Of a stretch of DNA of 64,000 nucleotides, positions 33,710 through 46,455 are shown piece by piece. The position numbers and the translations under genes are program-made. The notes beneath the pieces are model-generated. The model was not told the DNA's origin. It made no database searches and saw only the letters and a list, made by a program, of their open reading frames with translations. Position 1 is the first letter of the stretch. The number at the start of each line of letters is the position of its first letter. This stretch comes from Congeria kusceri (taxonomy: Eukaryota > Mollusca > Bivalvia > Myida > Dreissenidae). The stretch is taken from the NCBI GenBank assembly GCA_027627225.1, contig JAPFQT010000402.1, positions 62,001 to 126,000 of the forward strand, given 5' to 3'.

Positions 33710-34495
33710 TTAATGTGTCCAAAATATTCGGAACTTCGTAGAAAGTATAGAAAGTATATAAAAAGGTATTATTACACATGGCCCACAATACAAAAATTTG
33801 CTAATTTGTTATCTAATAAATCAAAAACGACAATATTTAACTTATCAAAATTCGTATTTTATGCTAATATATTAAGAAATCAATAACATATTATTTTTAC
33901 AATGTGTTCCACTATGTATGAATGCTCTTCCGAAGGCGATAAAATTATTGTTATACTTTGTATTATCCATGCCTTAACATGTTGTATGTTGTAATTGCTA
34001 TAAACATAATTATTATGTTGTATGCAATAAAGATATTGAATTAAATCATTCAGTCCTGTCTAAGTCCGTAAGCAATATAGTCAGACATGTGCATTATCGT
34101 ATATGTAATTAACCAAGTTAAATATGTATCAGTTTTAAATTTTGTAAGACGGAAGTTTAATTAACAATCATTATTATATAGCGCATAATGTTAACAAGAT
34201 GCAAAATCAAATGTGAATCAGCGTAATGAAACGGTCAACGAGATTAGAAACAAAATATTTTATTTTCCACATCACTCAGTACCGCATAATCATTATTTTG
34301 ACAACTGATTTTGTCAATGTAACACGTCATTACTGGGTAACGTATAATATACTCGGCTTTATTCACTAAACATAAAAGCACGATTACCATAACAGTATAA
34401 CGGACAAGAAATCTATATTACTGTAGATACCAAAAACTTTAACTTAAGTTTAACTTAAGCATTGAACTTTAAATCCGTAGTTTAAAGGGACTATG

Positions 34496-34971
34496 ACATC
34501 GAAAATGGGCCAAAGGGGGCACTTTCTTAAACACAAATCAGTAATTAAAATATTTATACTGGCACAAAATGACAGTTTTAGCACAGTTTATATAATGAAA
34601 AAAGAGTGTACGCATTCTGAGATAAAAATCAATTTATAATAAAGGTCGTGATTTTTTGGCCCTTTTCATGTTTATATTTTGACGTCATAATTGTGAGTAT
34701 TTGGGATAACCATAGTTTACACACGATTCATAACCAAGCAGAATAGCGCAGTTGGTTAAAGCGCTGCCTTCCGTTATTTCTTCGTATGGCTCCTAAGTCC
34801 TGCGTTCGGTGTTTTACGTTTTCAAACTGTTTTTGTAAATGTGTTTTTATCAAATATCTTATTGTGTATTATAATATTTATTTAATGCAAATGTCTTAGT
34901 ATAGCTCATGTCTAACATCTAATATCATTTATAGTGCAATAGGAAGCCAATTTTTCGTTGACATAGTCCCT
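34496..34971. mobile_element. 476-bp TTAA MITE with internal tRNA-like sequence
   Basis: The TIRs are AGGGACTATGACATCGAAAA (left) and, reversed, AGGGACTATGTCAACGAAAA (right), with TTAA at 34492-34495 and 34972-34975. An internal tRNA-like stretch at 34741-34815 (A box AGCGCAGTTGG, decayed B box) lies on the plus strand. Confidence 0.88.
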
Positions 34972-35359
34972 TTAAAGAAATATAATCTGTTAGTTATAAC
35001 GTTCAAAAAACAATTTGTGTTTACGGAGATCAGATTCTTAAGGCAATGGAGTGTATCGAATTAAACCGACCCGGCAGTTTTTAGCAGACGGCGGAATTTT
35101 CATTTTAAAGACGTTCGCAACAAAAAGAGAATAATTGGGTCAATTTCTAATTTTGTTTCATTATTTCTTTACGGTATATAGGTTGCAATATTGTAGTTTC
35201 AATCAATAAATATAAATCTGTGTAAGTCATTAAGTTATAGTCAATGGTCAAAAGTTCATAAAGCATGATAATAATCAAAAACAAGATAAAAAAAAAAGAT
35301 CCATAAAAATATCTACATTCTATTTTGGCAATTAATACGTTGTTACGTAAACACGAAAC

Positions 35360-35815
35360 ATGAACAAGGCTACACAGGTACCCTATTTAAAGTCCAATAT
35401 TTCCCAAACAAGTTTGGTGGCCGATTCTTTTTGATAATGGTTTGATGTAAGTATACGTTGGTGCATGTATGTGCGAAAAGTTAAGAAAATCTGTCGTTTG
35501 GAACAAAATAATTGATGCATAATAAATGACGTTTCAGAAGGTATTATTAGTACCCGTTTGACCTACTTCAATGTCCAGTCAAATTCATTATTTTAACAGT
35601 AATTATAGGTAAAGCGTTTTTTATTACCAAAATAGTTGAAAATACACTTGTATATTGCCAGACAAGACATATGAAAACATATCAGTTGAAAGAACAATAA
35701 CCTTGTTTGAAAAAAGCTCTCCTAAATACTTTAAACATTGATAAAAAAATCCAAACTGAAAAAGGGGCTTCGACAGGTACCGCATTCAAAACCCAATATT
35801 TCCGGAATAACCCAG
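35360..35815 (-). repeat. Dispersed repeat, inverted copy
   Basis: This is the reverse complement of 39310-39750 with moderate divergence (shared CAGGTACC..TATTT, CCAATATTTCC, AAATCTGTCGTTTGGAACAA). Confidence 0.7.
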
Positions 35816-36520
35816 CAAGCAAGCCCAGATAGGACACATATGGGCCCCTTGAGGGTTTATAAATGGGCCCCATGTGGGCTACCGATATGGGCCCCACCCC
35901 AGAAAGTGCAACCGGGATTTATTTGGGTCCCATATGGGTTACAATATGGGTCTTAAATGGGACCCACGTGGTCTCAACATGGGACCATAATGGGCAAACA
36001 CAGATGGGACCTTGATGGGATACCCACATAGGCCCCACCCCAGAAAGCGCAACCGGGATATACATGGGTCCCATATGGGTTACTATATGGGTCTTAAATA
36101 TGACCCATATGGTCTCAACATGGGACAATTATGAGCAAACACAGATGGGACCTTGATGGGAGACCAAATGGGCTCCACCCCAGTTAGTGCAACCGGGATT
36201 TACGTGGGTCCCATATGTGTTACAATATGGGTCTACCATGGGACCCATGTGGTCTCAACATGGGACTGTTATGGGCAAACACAGATGGGACCTTGATGGA
36301 AGACCCACATGGGCCCCACGCCAGAAAGTGCAACCGGGATTTACGTGGGTCCCATATGGGTTAAAATATGGGTCTACCATGGGACCCATATGGTCTCAAC
36401 ATGGGACCATTATGGGCAAACACAATTGGGACCTTGATGGGAGACCCACATTGGCCCCACCGCAGAAAGTGCAACAGGGATTTGCATGGGTCCCATTTTG
36501 GTTGCAACACAGATTGGTCC
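35815..36520. repeat. ~142-bp tandem array rich in ATGGGCCCCA/GGGTCCCATATGGG
   Basis: Units share GTGCAACCGGGATTTACGTG, GGTCTCAACATGGGACC and CACAGATGGGACCTTGATGG at about 35910, 36049, 36189, 36332 and 36470. Many short internal palindromes (CCCATATGGG) are present. Open frames on both strands (MGPI.., WAPRQ..) are repeat artefacts. Confidence 0.85.
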
Positions 36521-36539
36521 TGAAGGGAAAACCTGAATA

Positions 36540-37380
36540 AAAGCTTTACTGAAAAAGTCAAAACATGATTCTCTTCATAATTTGTCACTTATACAGAGGT
36601 AGTTGTTGCGAACCTGTGCGTAACATTCTATGGTTGTCAAACTTCATCGACAGGACAATATAAATATAGGCTGTTATATAATGGCCACAAGTAGCTTTCC
36701 AGTCTGTAGTCCTGCTAACACTGTAATCTTCTTGACGATCACATGTCTGTCAGATACAGCTTTACAACAACCAACACTTAACAAATGACATATTATTTGA
36801 GTATAATTTGGACCATATCATCAAAAGCTTTAAGCTGATGTTAGTTATTAATGTATTGATAATAAAACATATAACATCACGTTTTTAAACAAGCTATTTA
36901 TCCTACTCAGTATACTTGACAAAACAGAATATTTTGGTAATCGTACAAGAACACAAAATGCATCATGTGAGACAGATGTTCAAGCGTATCGAGATCTACA
37001 TGTATGTCTAATGTACCTTGCATAATATACTTGTAATTATTATATCCATGTCCTCATTAGTGATTAAAAATGGTGCGTATTAAAATAAAGATAGAGTTTA
37101 ATACAAAGCTTAAGTAATGGCAAACTACTTAAAACAAATAATTATGTTTTAATGTATCTAGTATAATGTTAAAATCAACCTTAAGTGTGCATAGTAAGTT
37201 AGAAAGTGTGCATAGTAAGTTATCTACAAAGAATTGCTTTGTAAATATTAACAGTAAGTGAACATGACTTTTAAGTATGGTTATAAACATAACTAATTCC
37301 GGGTTTAAAACATTACAAAAAGTACTTGCGTGAACAACTAAACTGGCAAACACATTGTTTAGATCCAGCTGGTATTCCCT
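36540..37380. other. No recognised features
   Basis: AT-rich; no exon, RNA gene or tandem repeat noticed. Confidence 0.4.
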
Positions 37381-37390
37381 GAAGTATTAA

Positions 37391-37885
37391 AGGGACTTGT
37401 TCACATATTGTCGCATTTTTTGAAGTATGCTATTAAATGTATCAACTTGACAGATTTGAGCATTGGAACTAAAAACTCAAGTATAATAATAAGAAAAGTA
37501 TTTAGAAAAAAAACGAAAATAAAAAAATTAGTCCCACCTGGATTCGAACCTGGGACCTTCGTATTAAAAGGCAACCACTCGGCCGTCCAGACTTTTGTAT
37601 TTCACACTGAATAATTTACTTTATGTAAGTGTTCCACGCGATGTCAACAGTTTCAACGAAAAAAACAGAAAGACTCCAAATTATTCCATCGTTTAGCGTT
37701 ACAAACGCTTTATAATAATATCAATTTCAACTGATGATTACTCATAAACGAAACGGTTTTTACTGGATATTTCTTGGTCCATAGTGTTATTTTGCTCCCG
37801 TGTATACAATGTTCTTTTATTTCTGGAATCTGGAACAAAAAGTTGAAAATTCTTCGTCAATTCGTCAATCTGTGAACAGGTCACT
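37391..37885. mobile_element. 495-bp TTAA MITE with internal Leu/Ser-type tRNA-like sequence
   Basis: The TIRs are AGGGACTTGTTCACATATTG (left) and, reversed, AGTGACCTGTTCACAGATTG (right), flanked by TTAA at 37387-37390 and 37886-37889. On the minus strand at 37592-37531 lies a tRNA-like sequence (GGCCGAGTGGTTGCC A box, GGTTCGAATCC B box). Confidence 0.9.
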
Positions 37886-37964
37886 TTAATTAAAAAAACA
37901 ACAACACAATAATAACAGTTTAAAGTCAGTACCCATTGCTGTTAATATGAACAAGAAATGACTT

Positions 37965-38160
37965 TGAAAAAAGACAATCGGCGTTGAAATTAATACTGAG
38001 ATGTCAATTTTTACCCGAAACATAATACAAGAGGGACAAGATGATCGGTTACGTGACTTCTCGGACCCCAGCTTTTTGAGGACACGAATTCCCCAAATCG
38101 CCCCAAATATACCCGAATCGCCCCAAATCTACCCAAATCTACCCACATCAACCTCTATCC
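37965..38160. repeat. AAGACAATCGGCGTTG repeat and 10-bp CCCCAAATCG minisatellite
   Basis: The block at 37965-38075 (AAGACAATCGGCGTTGAAAT..GAGATGTCA..) recurs at 44407 and 45024. It is followed at 38091-38160 by seven 10-bp copies drifting from CCCCAAATCG to ACCCAAATCT. Confidence 0.7.
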
Positions 38161-38821
38161 CGTAATAGTTATTTAGTTCCCAGGCATGGTTTTGCATGGA
38201 TAAATCCTGTTATTGTGGTCACAGGTTGTTAGCGCCGGCGCGTGGCTAAGATAAAAATTAGTGAACACATCAATTTTAATGGCAAATAATCCAGAAATGA
38301 AGAAAAAAAACTTTTCTGGAAAAAAATCACTATCAAATATATAACAAGGTATCCAACTCCAGACGTTCGAAACATAGGGTGCATCGGTTTGAATAGCCAT
38401 AACTTTAAAAATTGTGCATTGATATTCATTAACTCGATCTTATTCGACGCAGAAATTAATTTCCTTTCAGGAAGTGTACAACATTGTTTTGTAATTATTT
38501 GGTTGGAGTTTTAAGAAATAATACTACACATAGTTGCTTTGACATTCTTTGTTTATTCGTCGAGTTTCTCAGCCGAACGGCTTAAAAATAAGCGTTCAAG
38601 TCGCGATGGTGAACAACTGGATTTCTCAATAAGCCGCTTAAACGACGGATTAAAAGAACTTTTACATTTGAATCATTACAATATGAAAATTAACGCACAC
38701 AATTACATGTAATATCACCGTCAATAAACATAATAGGTTACACATCAGCTAATTCGCCAAATCAACCCAAATCGACCAATGTATGATCATTATTATCTCC
38801 ATCTTTTAAAATGTATTAACT

Positions 38822-39780
38822 TTAAAGACGTTCGCAACTATTTCCTTCATTTTTTTTCCAACGACAGATTTTCTTACAACTTGGCACAAATATGCATCAA
38901 TGTATCCTAAAACTAAAGCAGTCTTACAAAATAGGGGTCACCGGCCTTTTTCATGAAATATTGAATTTTGAATACGGGACCTGTCGAAGACTTTTTCAGT
39001 TTGTGTTACTTAGAATGTTGAATAATATAAAGCGTTTATATTCAAACAAAGATGGAGATTTTTAAATGCATCTTGTTTTAAATGCTTCGTTTGGTAATAC
39101 AAAAGCGCAGTTTGATTATAAAAAGCGCTTTATCTACAGTTATCATTTAACAAATGACTTGTAATGGACACTCAACGAGATTAAATTTGCCTGTGAAAAC
39201 ATCAATAATTTATCAAATATACGAATGTTCCAAACGACATATTTTGTTAAAAGATCCCACATACATGCGTCATTGTTTACTGAAACTAAAACAGTCTTAA
39301 AACATAGGGATCACCGGCCTTGTTCCGGAAATATTGGGTTTTGAATACGGTACCTGTGGAAGCCCCTTTTTCAGTTTGGATTTTTATCAATGTTTTAAGT
39401 ATATAGGATAGTTATTTTTCAAACAAGGTTATGGTTCTTTCAACTGATATGTTTGTACATGCTTTTTTTGGCAATATACATGTGTTTGTTGATAATAACA
39501 AGGTTTAACCTACATTTTCTGTTTACATAATGAATTTGACTGGGCATTTAAGTGTGTCAAATGGGAACTAATAGTGCTTTCTGAAACTTTATTTTTATCA
39601 AATGCATATTTTGTTCCAAACGACAGATTTTCTTAACATTTCGCACAGACATGAACCAATGTATACCTACACCTAAACATTAATAAAAAGAATGGCTCAC
39701 CGAACTTGTTTGGGAAATATTGGATTTAATATAGGGTCCCTATGTAGCCGTTTTTCATGTTTCGTTTTAACATACATAAA
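38822..39780 (+). repeat. Tandem ~380-bp dispersed repeat, three partial copies
   Basis: CCAAACGACAGATTTTCTTA-type motifs occur at 38862, 39231 and 39614, each followed by a CACCGGCCTT..GAAATATTG..TACGG block. Inverted relatives lie at 35360-35815. Confidence 0.7.
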
Positions 39781-39783
39781 CAA

Positions 39784-42578
39784 CCAGGGCCTTTCCCAGG
39801 ATTTTTTTCAGGCGCCCTGGTCCCGAGAGGGAGGGGTATTCCCCCCGTACGTGGATTTATTTTTCGCGGCATGTGTCTAATGACGTCATCTGGTGCGTTT
39901 TAGCTCTTTAAATTCAGGCAAACAGCGTTTTATTTTTTTGTAAACGTTTAAACGAAATGAAATAAACGAAACATCACCGTTAAAACGGTATACATCGAGC
40001 CTTTAAGAAGCATCGGGCGTAAATTTTGTTGCGAAACTGAAAGTAGCTAATCATGTTTTCCAGATGTTTATGTCCAGTGCGCATCCCTTTCGCACAGTGA
40101 CGTCATGATCAAACCAACTGTTCTCGTCGTTATCCAATATATAGGTTACACTCGATCTACTTACGGAGCCTTTCGATAAATTATGTTCATATGGGCATGC
40201 GTTTAGTGTTTTAACACCAGACTTCCCGACAGCTAAAAGTGTCAGACATTCGGTCCGACAACCTGTCAAAACTTGCCGGACCGAAATAAAATTTGCCGGA
40301 CCGTAAATTCATTCATGTATGTATACATACACTCGTTTAAACAAGTCTTGAGTTTCCGCTGGTGCGTGACAATGGGTACAATGCAACACAATTTTAAGCA
40401 AAATGTCAGTTAATGTTCGCCTATAATGATCGTGCATATGTTGCAAACCAAATCATACACAATTTGTTAGAAACAAGTAAATCTTATTCCTTTGTTAACA
40501 AAAGGGCCATATTGGCCCTGGCCGCTCACCTGAGAACAGGATATTGGTGGGGTAGTTATATTCATAAGAACTGTCCGTCAACATAAAATTTACCGTTGTA
40601 CTGAAAACTGGCAATGTGGCAAAACAATTCATCTTGTTGTCCTCATTACAAATACTTTAAAATTTTAAATACAGAGCGATATTTAAATTGAGAATATATA
40701 CCATTCAAACATAAAGCTATGTTTTTAATTTTAGATGTTCCAATCATATTTAAATGTTAAGCTAGTGTCACGAAGTGACGATTTCGATTCGAGTCCCTGT
40801 CTCTGGAAATGTTGTAGTAATGACACATATATAATTGTTTGTAAAGTTTACTAAAAATCTAAGATATATCAGCAAGGATTACACATAAGTACGTGCATTA
40901 CATATACTTAAACCTTATGCATGCTTCAAGTTTAATACATTGATTAACAGTTCTTAAAATAACCACGATGTCTATAAACTCGCGAAGAATGTGCAGATTG
41001 TATGTGTCATATCTTTAGTCAGTCTAGATCTTGTTTAGACACCATTTATTTTACTTCTAAACGCGAAAGCAGTTACGCGGTATCGATAACGATGTTGTCG
41101 TATATGTTAGTATTAATCTATCACTAACAGGGACTGAGAACAACTAGAACTTGGACAGCGTGCAGCACGTTTTTCACGACCCACAGCTGTTTAAAATTCG
41201 GCTGCTAATTAAAGCGACTGCAGTAATTATTTTAAAAGACGTTGCGCAATGTAAGCTAATGACGTCAAACTGTTATACTTTGATGTTGCGCGGGTCGTGT
41301 TATTGTTTGTCGCACTTTACGAGTTTAAAAGAAAAAGTAGCAATAACGGCGCGAAAAACCGGACCAAATGGGATTTATTTACGGCAGTGGGGGTAATAAG
41401 ATAATAATTAATGAGCATGAAAAATAATCATGATCAGATCCACTGCCGATTCACAAAATGCGGATCACGATATAGCGGAGCTGTATTAAATTGCTCAGAT
41501 ATTCGTTTTTATCCAGCTAGCATATAGGAATAAGTCTTGAAAAAGCTGTCAGACGGTCGGACCGATTCTTGGTAAATAAATGTCGGACCCACTCAAAATT
41601 TGCCCGTCATGTCCATCGGACCGACGGTTTTCGGGAAGTCTGGTTGAACACTGTTTTAATCGTTACAACTGTTGAACATAGAACTGATTGGATAATTGGT
41701 GAATTGTAAAGATCTTGATTAAAATTATACATTTATATAATACATGCTTTGTTCGTGCAAAAATTGCGGGAAAATTTCCTCGTGCACGTCGTACCTACGA
41801 GCGTCAAATGTTAGTAAAGCACATGGTCCGTACACGCACGCTTTCCCTGCTTGGAACGTGACATCGTTCTTGTCAGCAGACATTTCGCGCTCTTTTGTAG
41901 AAAACACGGGTTTTACATGGCATGCATGTAAAACAATACAGCTTTTTTTTACGAAACTACAACAGTAACACTGGATAGGCTTTTCCGATTACGACTTCAT
42001 GTTAGCGTATTTTAGACTGATTTTCGTAGTTTACTTTTTTTATTGTAGTTACGAAATTTAGCAAAAAAATAATGGTGGATATTATAAAATACGAAAGGGC
42101 GAGCGTTTGTGTTGACGCAAATATGAGGCTACTTGTGTGTGGATACATGCCGATCGCGCCGATTCGTCATTGATAACGTCGTTCCAGAGCGAAGATAACC
42201 TGGGCGTTTCTATTGGCTTATATCGATTTTACCCCATACAGGGGCGGGGCTTCAAGGATATTGATTGCGGCTTAGGAATAACTGCAAAATATTAAAATTG
42301 TCGGCGAAGTGACACTCACTTTGATCATTCACCGACTTGGTTGAGTGGGTGTACATGTTTATAGAGTGAAAAACTGCCCTTATGACGCAAGAGATTAGCT
42401 TTCACAGCAGGTACTGTCGGTCTACATCAGTCAACATAGCTGATTAATTGATAAAATGCAGGCGCCCTGGGCGATGTTAATAAGTGCAACACTAATTTAA
42501 GGCGCCCCGGGAATATTAAAGTTTAAATTCAAGCGCCCCGGTCCCGGGGCGCTTAAACGGCCTGGAGAAGTCCCTGAA
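39784..42578. mobile_element. 2.8-kb TIR element (CAGGG ends), nested
   Basis: The ends are CAGGGCCTTTCCCAGGATTT (left) and, reversed, CAGGGACTTCTCCAGGCCGT (right), each followed by GGCGCCC..GGTCCCG or AGCGCCCCGGGACC. AACAAC flanks both sides. No transposase frame is visible; hAT-like ends are only a guess. Confidence 0.65.
40213..41645. mobile_element. 1.43-kb TIR element (CCAGACTTCCCGA ends), nested inside 39784-42578
   Basis: Left CCAGACTTCCCGACAGC..TCGGTCCGAC and right GTCGGACC..TTTTCGGGAAGTCTGG are inverted. Flanks TTTAACA and TTGAACA may be a decayed target duplication. It contains a small GGGCCATATTGGCCCTGG repeat; no coding. Confidence 0.6.
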
Positions 42579-43105
42579 CAACGTATCAATAGAATGAAGA
42601 TATTTAATGGATCATTTCTGAACTAAATTTGTTTGGAAATACATTGCATAGTGTTTTTTTAATTATTATATATGATTTATTAACTTTTACTATTAAAAAT
42701 ATTTATTTTGAATGGCATATTATCGAAGAAATTAGTATATTGTAACCTATAAACAATAAAAAAAAATGAAGCAAAAGGAGAAATTAACCCAATTATTTTC
42801 TTTTTGTTGCGAACGTCTTGAAAGCAAATTTAGCCAAATGACTGTGTTGTTTTGTACAATTTCGCCCACAATTACATTTGAATCGTAACAATCAGCAAAA
42901 AAGGTAACACTTCAACGATGTCCCCAAATCGATCAAATCAACCATCATCTATCCGTGTATGTTATAGAGGTCGCTTAATTATATTTGTATCGCACTTTCT
43001 TATGTGTTTTCTGTTGTTTAAAAAGGCCGATGTTTACACGGACGATTAGGGTACTCACATACTTTCAAAATATAAAAAGTTAAAAGTAGTTCCATATAAC
43101 CAAGA

Positions 43106-43136
43106 GTGAAATTATCAACCGTTATAATTTCACTCC
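43106..43136. repeat. Short perfect palindrome
   Basis: AGTGAAATTAT and ATAATTTCACT are 11-bp arms around a 9-nt loop. Another AGAGTGAAACG copy follows. Minor. Confidence 0.5.
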
Positions 43137-43179
43137 ACCTAGAGTGAAACGATCGGGTTATCATTCACTGGTATTCTGC

Positions 43180-43970
43180 ACTCATTCACCGCATAGCATG
43201 AAATAATACTATTATCACTATCTGTAAAAATATAGTACATTCAAGCATTTAAAGCTTAACTGTTTGTGTTTTTTATACAATACCGCACGCAATAACAGTG
43301 AACCATTAGTATCACCAAGCAAAAACATGTACAGACCCTTTTCATACAAGTTGGCGTACCGTTGTCTAAACATCCACACGTTGGCACTTAGGACCCAACA
43401 ATATAATTTTAAAAACCATTAGGACAGCATCCATGTGTAATGATCATTATCAGCTGATTATACCACCGACCCATATAGTGCCTGCATGATCCCATTTTCA
43501 TTTGATATATTAAGCTTTAATTTATAAAGAAATTAAAAAAAGTTAAATCGTTTAAAGTTATTCTTTTTTATAGTTACATTATCAGAACTTCTTGATTTCA
43601 GTTATTCTAGCTTGTTTTGTCTTAATTTAAGTATGGAATTATTGTTACGCGTATTAAAACAACTGTTTATTTCTCCTTCGTTTCTTTCATCAATTTCGGG
43701 CATTACGTTGATATTTTGCCTTTAAAGAACTTGTATTTGGATCAAAATATTTAGGCATCATCTCTTACCTTTAATTAAACAATAATTGAAAGTATGTCTC
43801 CTGCTATAAATTAACATGCATTCTCTGAAATATCTACAGTAATGTAACTCTAATGCATTGTTATAAAAAACAATACGTCTAAATTTTCTTCTGGATTTCA
43901 TTATCTAAAATCAGCTAAACTGCATATTATAAGGTCTATGATACGAATACCAAGATTGTTATTTGTTTAT
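43180..43970. other. No recognised features
   Basis: AT-rich; no supported exon, RNA gene or repeat. Confidence 0.4.
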
Positions 43971-44404
43971 TACCCCCAATAAACTCCGCGGGGAACATAT
44001 ACTGCTGGAACGGTAGTGTTCCACGATCCAACTCGGTATCTTTCGACAACGCTCGTTTATTTCCGTATTGAGTCACGGAAATTAATTTTAAACTGTAGGT
44101 ACCTCATTTTAGCCTAAATTCCCCGAACTAAACTTTTAAATAATTAAACACAACTAACACAACTCGAACAAGCAAATAATGAAATTTTTTAAATCCGTTT
44201 GTACTTTTCTGATAAACAAGGGGACGTTAATTTTTTTATGCGATAAATGCACCATATTTCCGACCGAGGTTCTATCGTTTCTATAGAAAATAGGGTGATG
44301 TTACACAAGTGCAAATTCCCCCACCTAAATATTGAAATAAAATAAAATAAATGGTACCATGTTAGAGAGTATAAAATTCTCTTTTCAAATCCTTTTGTAC
44401 TTTT

Positions 44405-45490
44405 CCGAGAGTAAACAAGAAATGTCTTTAAAAAAAAGACAATCGGCGTTGAAATTAATATTGAGATGTCATTTTTAACCCGAAACATAATACCAGAGGG
44501 ACATGATGATCGTTTACGTGACTTTTCGGACCCCAGGTTTTTTGGTCCCCACTAAGGATACTTCTCTGACTGTAGGTTTTTGGACACCATAAGAAAACTT
44601 ATCGGACCCGAAATTAAATTTGAGATAAGCTCAAACATTATTGATATGTGTACCGTGAATAAACCGAGTATACCCTCTATGTTTGTGATAAATTAATAAC
44701 ATAAATGCTAGTAATTTACATTACTATAACAGTTACATGAATTTGTGAAGCAAATTTAACAAAATAGCATTGTCAGAAAATAATTGCGAGAATGAATGAA
44801 ACTTATATATCAGACGAGTGTACATAGTTATGTTAATTAATACTATAAGTATCATTAGTTCTGCTACGCAAATGCAGTAAAGTAACTTGAACAGCATTTC
44901 GACGTATTACGAGACTTATGTTAACTATTTTTAGAGATTGAATAACATCTACTTGAGAAGTTGATAAAAAGGTGCAATTATAAATAATTCTTAATAAAAC
45001 GCAACCGTAATTCAAATATGAAACAAGAAATGTCTTTAAAAAAAGACTATCGGCGTTGCAATTAATATTGAGATGTCATTTTTGCTCTAAATATAATGCA
45101 AGAGGAGCAAGATGATTTTTTGGTCCCTTCTAAGGAGACTTCTCGATCACTTGATTTTTCGGACACCATAAGAAAACGTGTGAAATTATTTTGAACTCCA
45201 GCAAGTGGTTTCAGACAAGAAGTTTTTCAAAGTTTTCAATACAACCACAGAAGGAAAACTGTCCCACACCTAGTCAGCCATGTGTTTTCACACATCAAAA
45301 TATTTTGAAGGAATTCGGTACAGGGCCACGCAAGGAACATTTTAATGAAATAATTGTAAAATCCTACAAGTGGTTTCAGACACGAAAATGTTCAAACTGT
45401 TCAATATGGCCATACAAAGAAAACTTCCCCATCCCAGTGGATAACCACTGACCACACAAACTCACCTGTGCACACTTCGAGCTCAGGTGA
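44405..45490. repeat. Two copies of the AAGACAATCGGCGTTG repeat plus a CTCAGGTGAGC-ended repeat
   Basis: Copies start at 44407 and 45022 (AACAAGAAATGTCTTTAAAA..GACTATCGGCGTTG). The second runs into a block with duplicated AAGTGGTTTCAGACA (45203, 45368) and ends ACTTCGAGCTCAGGTGAGCA. The 86-codon open frame within is repeat-derived. Confidence 0.65.
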
Positions 45491-46074
45491 GCAAAAGTGA
45501 AAAGACAAAGCATTGCTTTCTTTGAGAACATGCACAGGCAATTAAATAAATTTACATTTTGATTATGCTTTTTTTTGGTGAAATAATTTTGTCCTGTGGA
45601 ACTGAGGTTTCCTAGACATGTCATGCATTCTAATTTCTTGCTGTTGTCGTGTCATTTTTTATGCTAATATAATTATGGTCAAACACAGCCCAGAGACTGA
45701 TGATTTAATTAACTTATTTAAATACACGACATACCCATATCATCATTATCTAAATTAAAATGTTTTAATTTGGAAAAATGATGTGGTCGGGTGGTACTGA
45801 GGTTCACCAGACGTGCCATGCATTTGAATCGTGTTTATTGTGGTGTCTGGTGAAATAAACAGATCATTTTTCATACTGATATATGGACACACACAAAACG
45901 GCCACCGGAAAACTTTGCGAAACCGAAATTTCGCAAACTTAAGTACCCTTTTGCATTGAGATATTACTATTTTACATAAAGTATTCGTTAAAACGTTCAA
46001 TTGTGATCAATAATTGATGGCTTTTACATAAAAAAAAAAAACGTTTTTCTTTCAATATGAAATTTATGCGCAAA

Positions 46075-46455
46075 ACTGGCTTTCCATTTTTCGTTTTCCC
46101 AAGGGATTTTTTCCCCACTTTTTCAGGCTGGACAAAAATCCCATGGGATTTATTTAAATTCCAAACCGCGTTTTTAATCTTTTACATGCGTAAAAATTCA
46201 ATATAGCATTAATACAATCGTTTTGTACAGACAAAATATTATATTTGGCTGTAATAAGAAAAAATCCATTTTAAAAGTGGGGGATTTTTTTCTTATTTTG
46301 CAAGAATTTCGCATGTCCTAAGATATACTATGTTTTATCTTAAAATAAGTATCAAACTTGTTTTTGATGCGTTTTGACGTGTTTGTAAAAAATAAAAAAT
46401 CCCATGGGATTTTTTTCCCACTTTTGAAAGTGGGAAGATTTTTCCCACTTTCGAA
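46075..46455. repeat. AAATCCCATGGGATTTTTTTCCCAC repeats
   Basis: The palindrome-rich motif ATCCCATGGGATTT occurs at about 46137 and 46398, with related AAGGGATTTTTTCCCCAC and TTTTCCCACTTTCGAAAGTG nearby. No gene. Confidence 0.6.

Larger units (their letters stand above)
31365..34040 (+). mobile_element. 5'-truncated LINE 3' end, split by a TTAA element
   Basis: The left part (31365-32153) decodes, with stops and shifts, to the C-terminal region of a LINE ORF2: SSFKYLGVHIFKNGNWTRTQ, LVLPVLNYVE, then LCNKCNQRMTAHQYHFLL. The right part (33710-34040) continues CPKYSELRRKYIK and SLSNKSK-like sequence, giving the C..C..H..C knuckle across the gap. It ends in an AATAAAGATATTGAATTAAA-rich tail. It is degenerate and cannot encode a protein. 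The clade is probably CR1/Jockey-like, not certain. Confidence 0.75.
35105..42830. mobile_element. Possible 7.7-kb composite element with ~90-bp inverted ends
   Basis: The left end (35107-35200) and right end (42740-42827) are inverted copies starting AAGACGTTCGCAACAAAAAG and continuing AATAATTGGGT..AATTTCT..TTTT. An internal AAAGACGTTCGCAAC copy at 38823 shows the end motif belongs to a repeat family, so this could be two separate elements in opposite orientation. No transposase frame is seen. Confidence 0.5.

Noticed and set aside
35682..36588. MGP-rich proteins on both strands
   Set aside because: They follow the 142-bp tandem unit and have no start, splice or family support.
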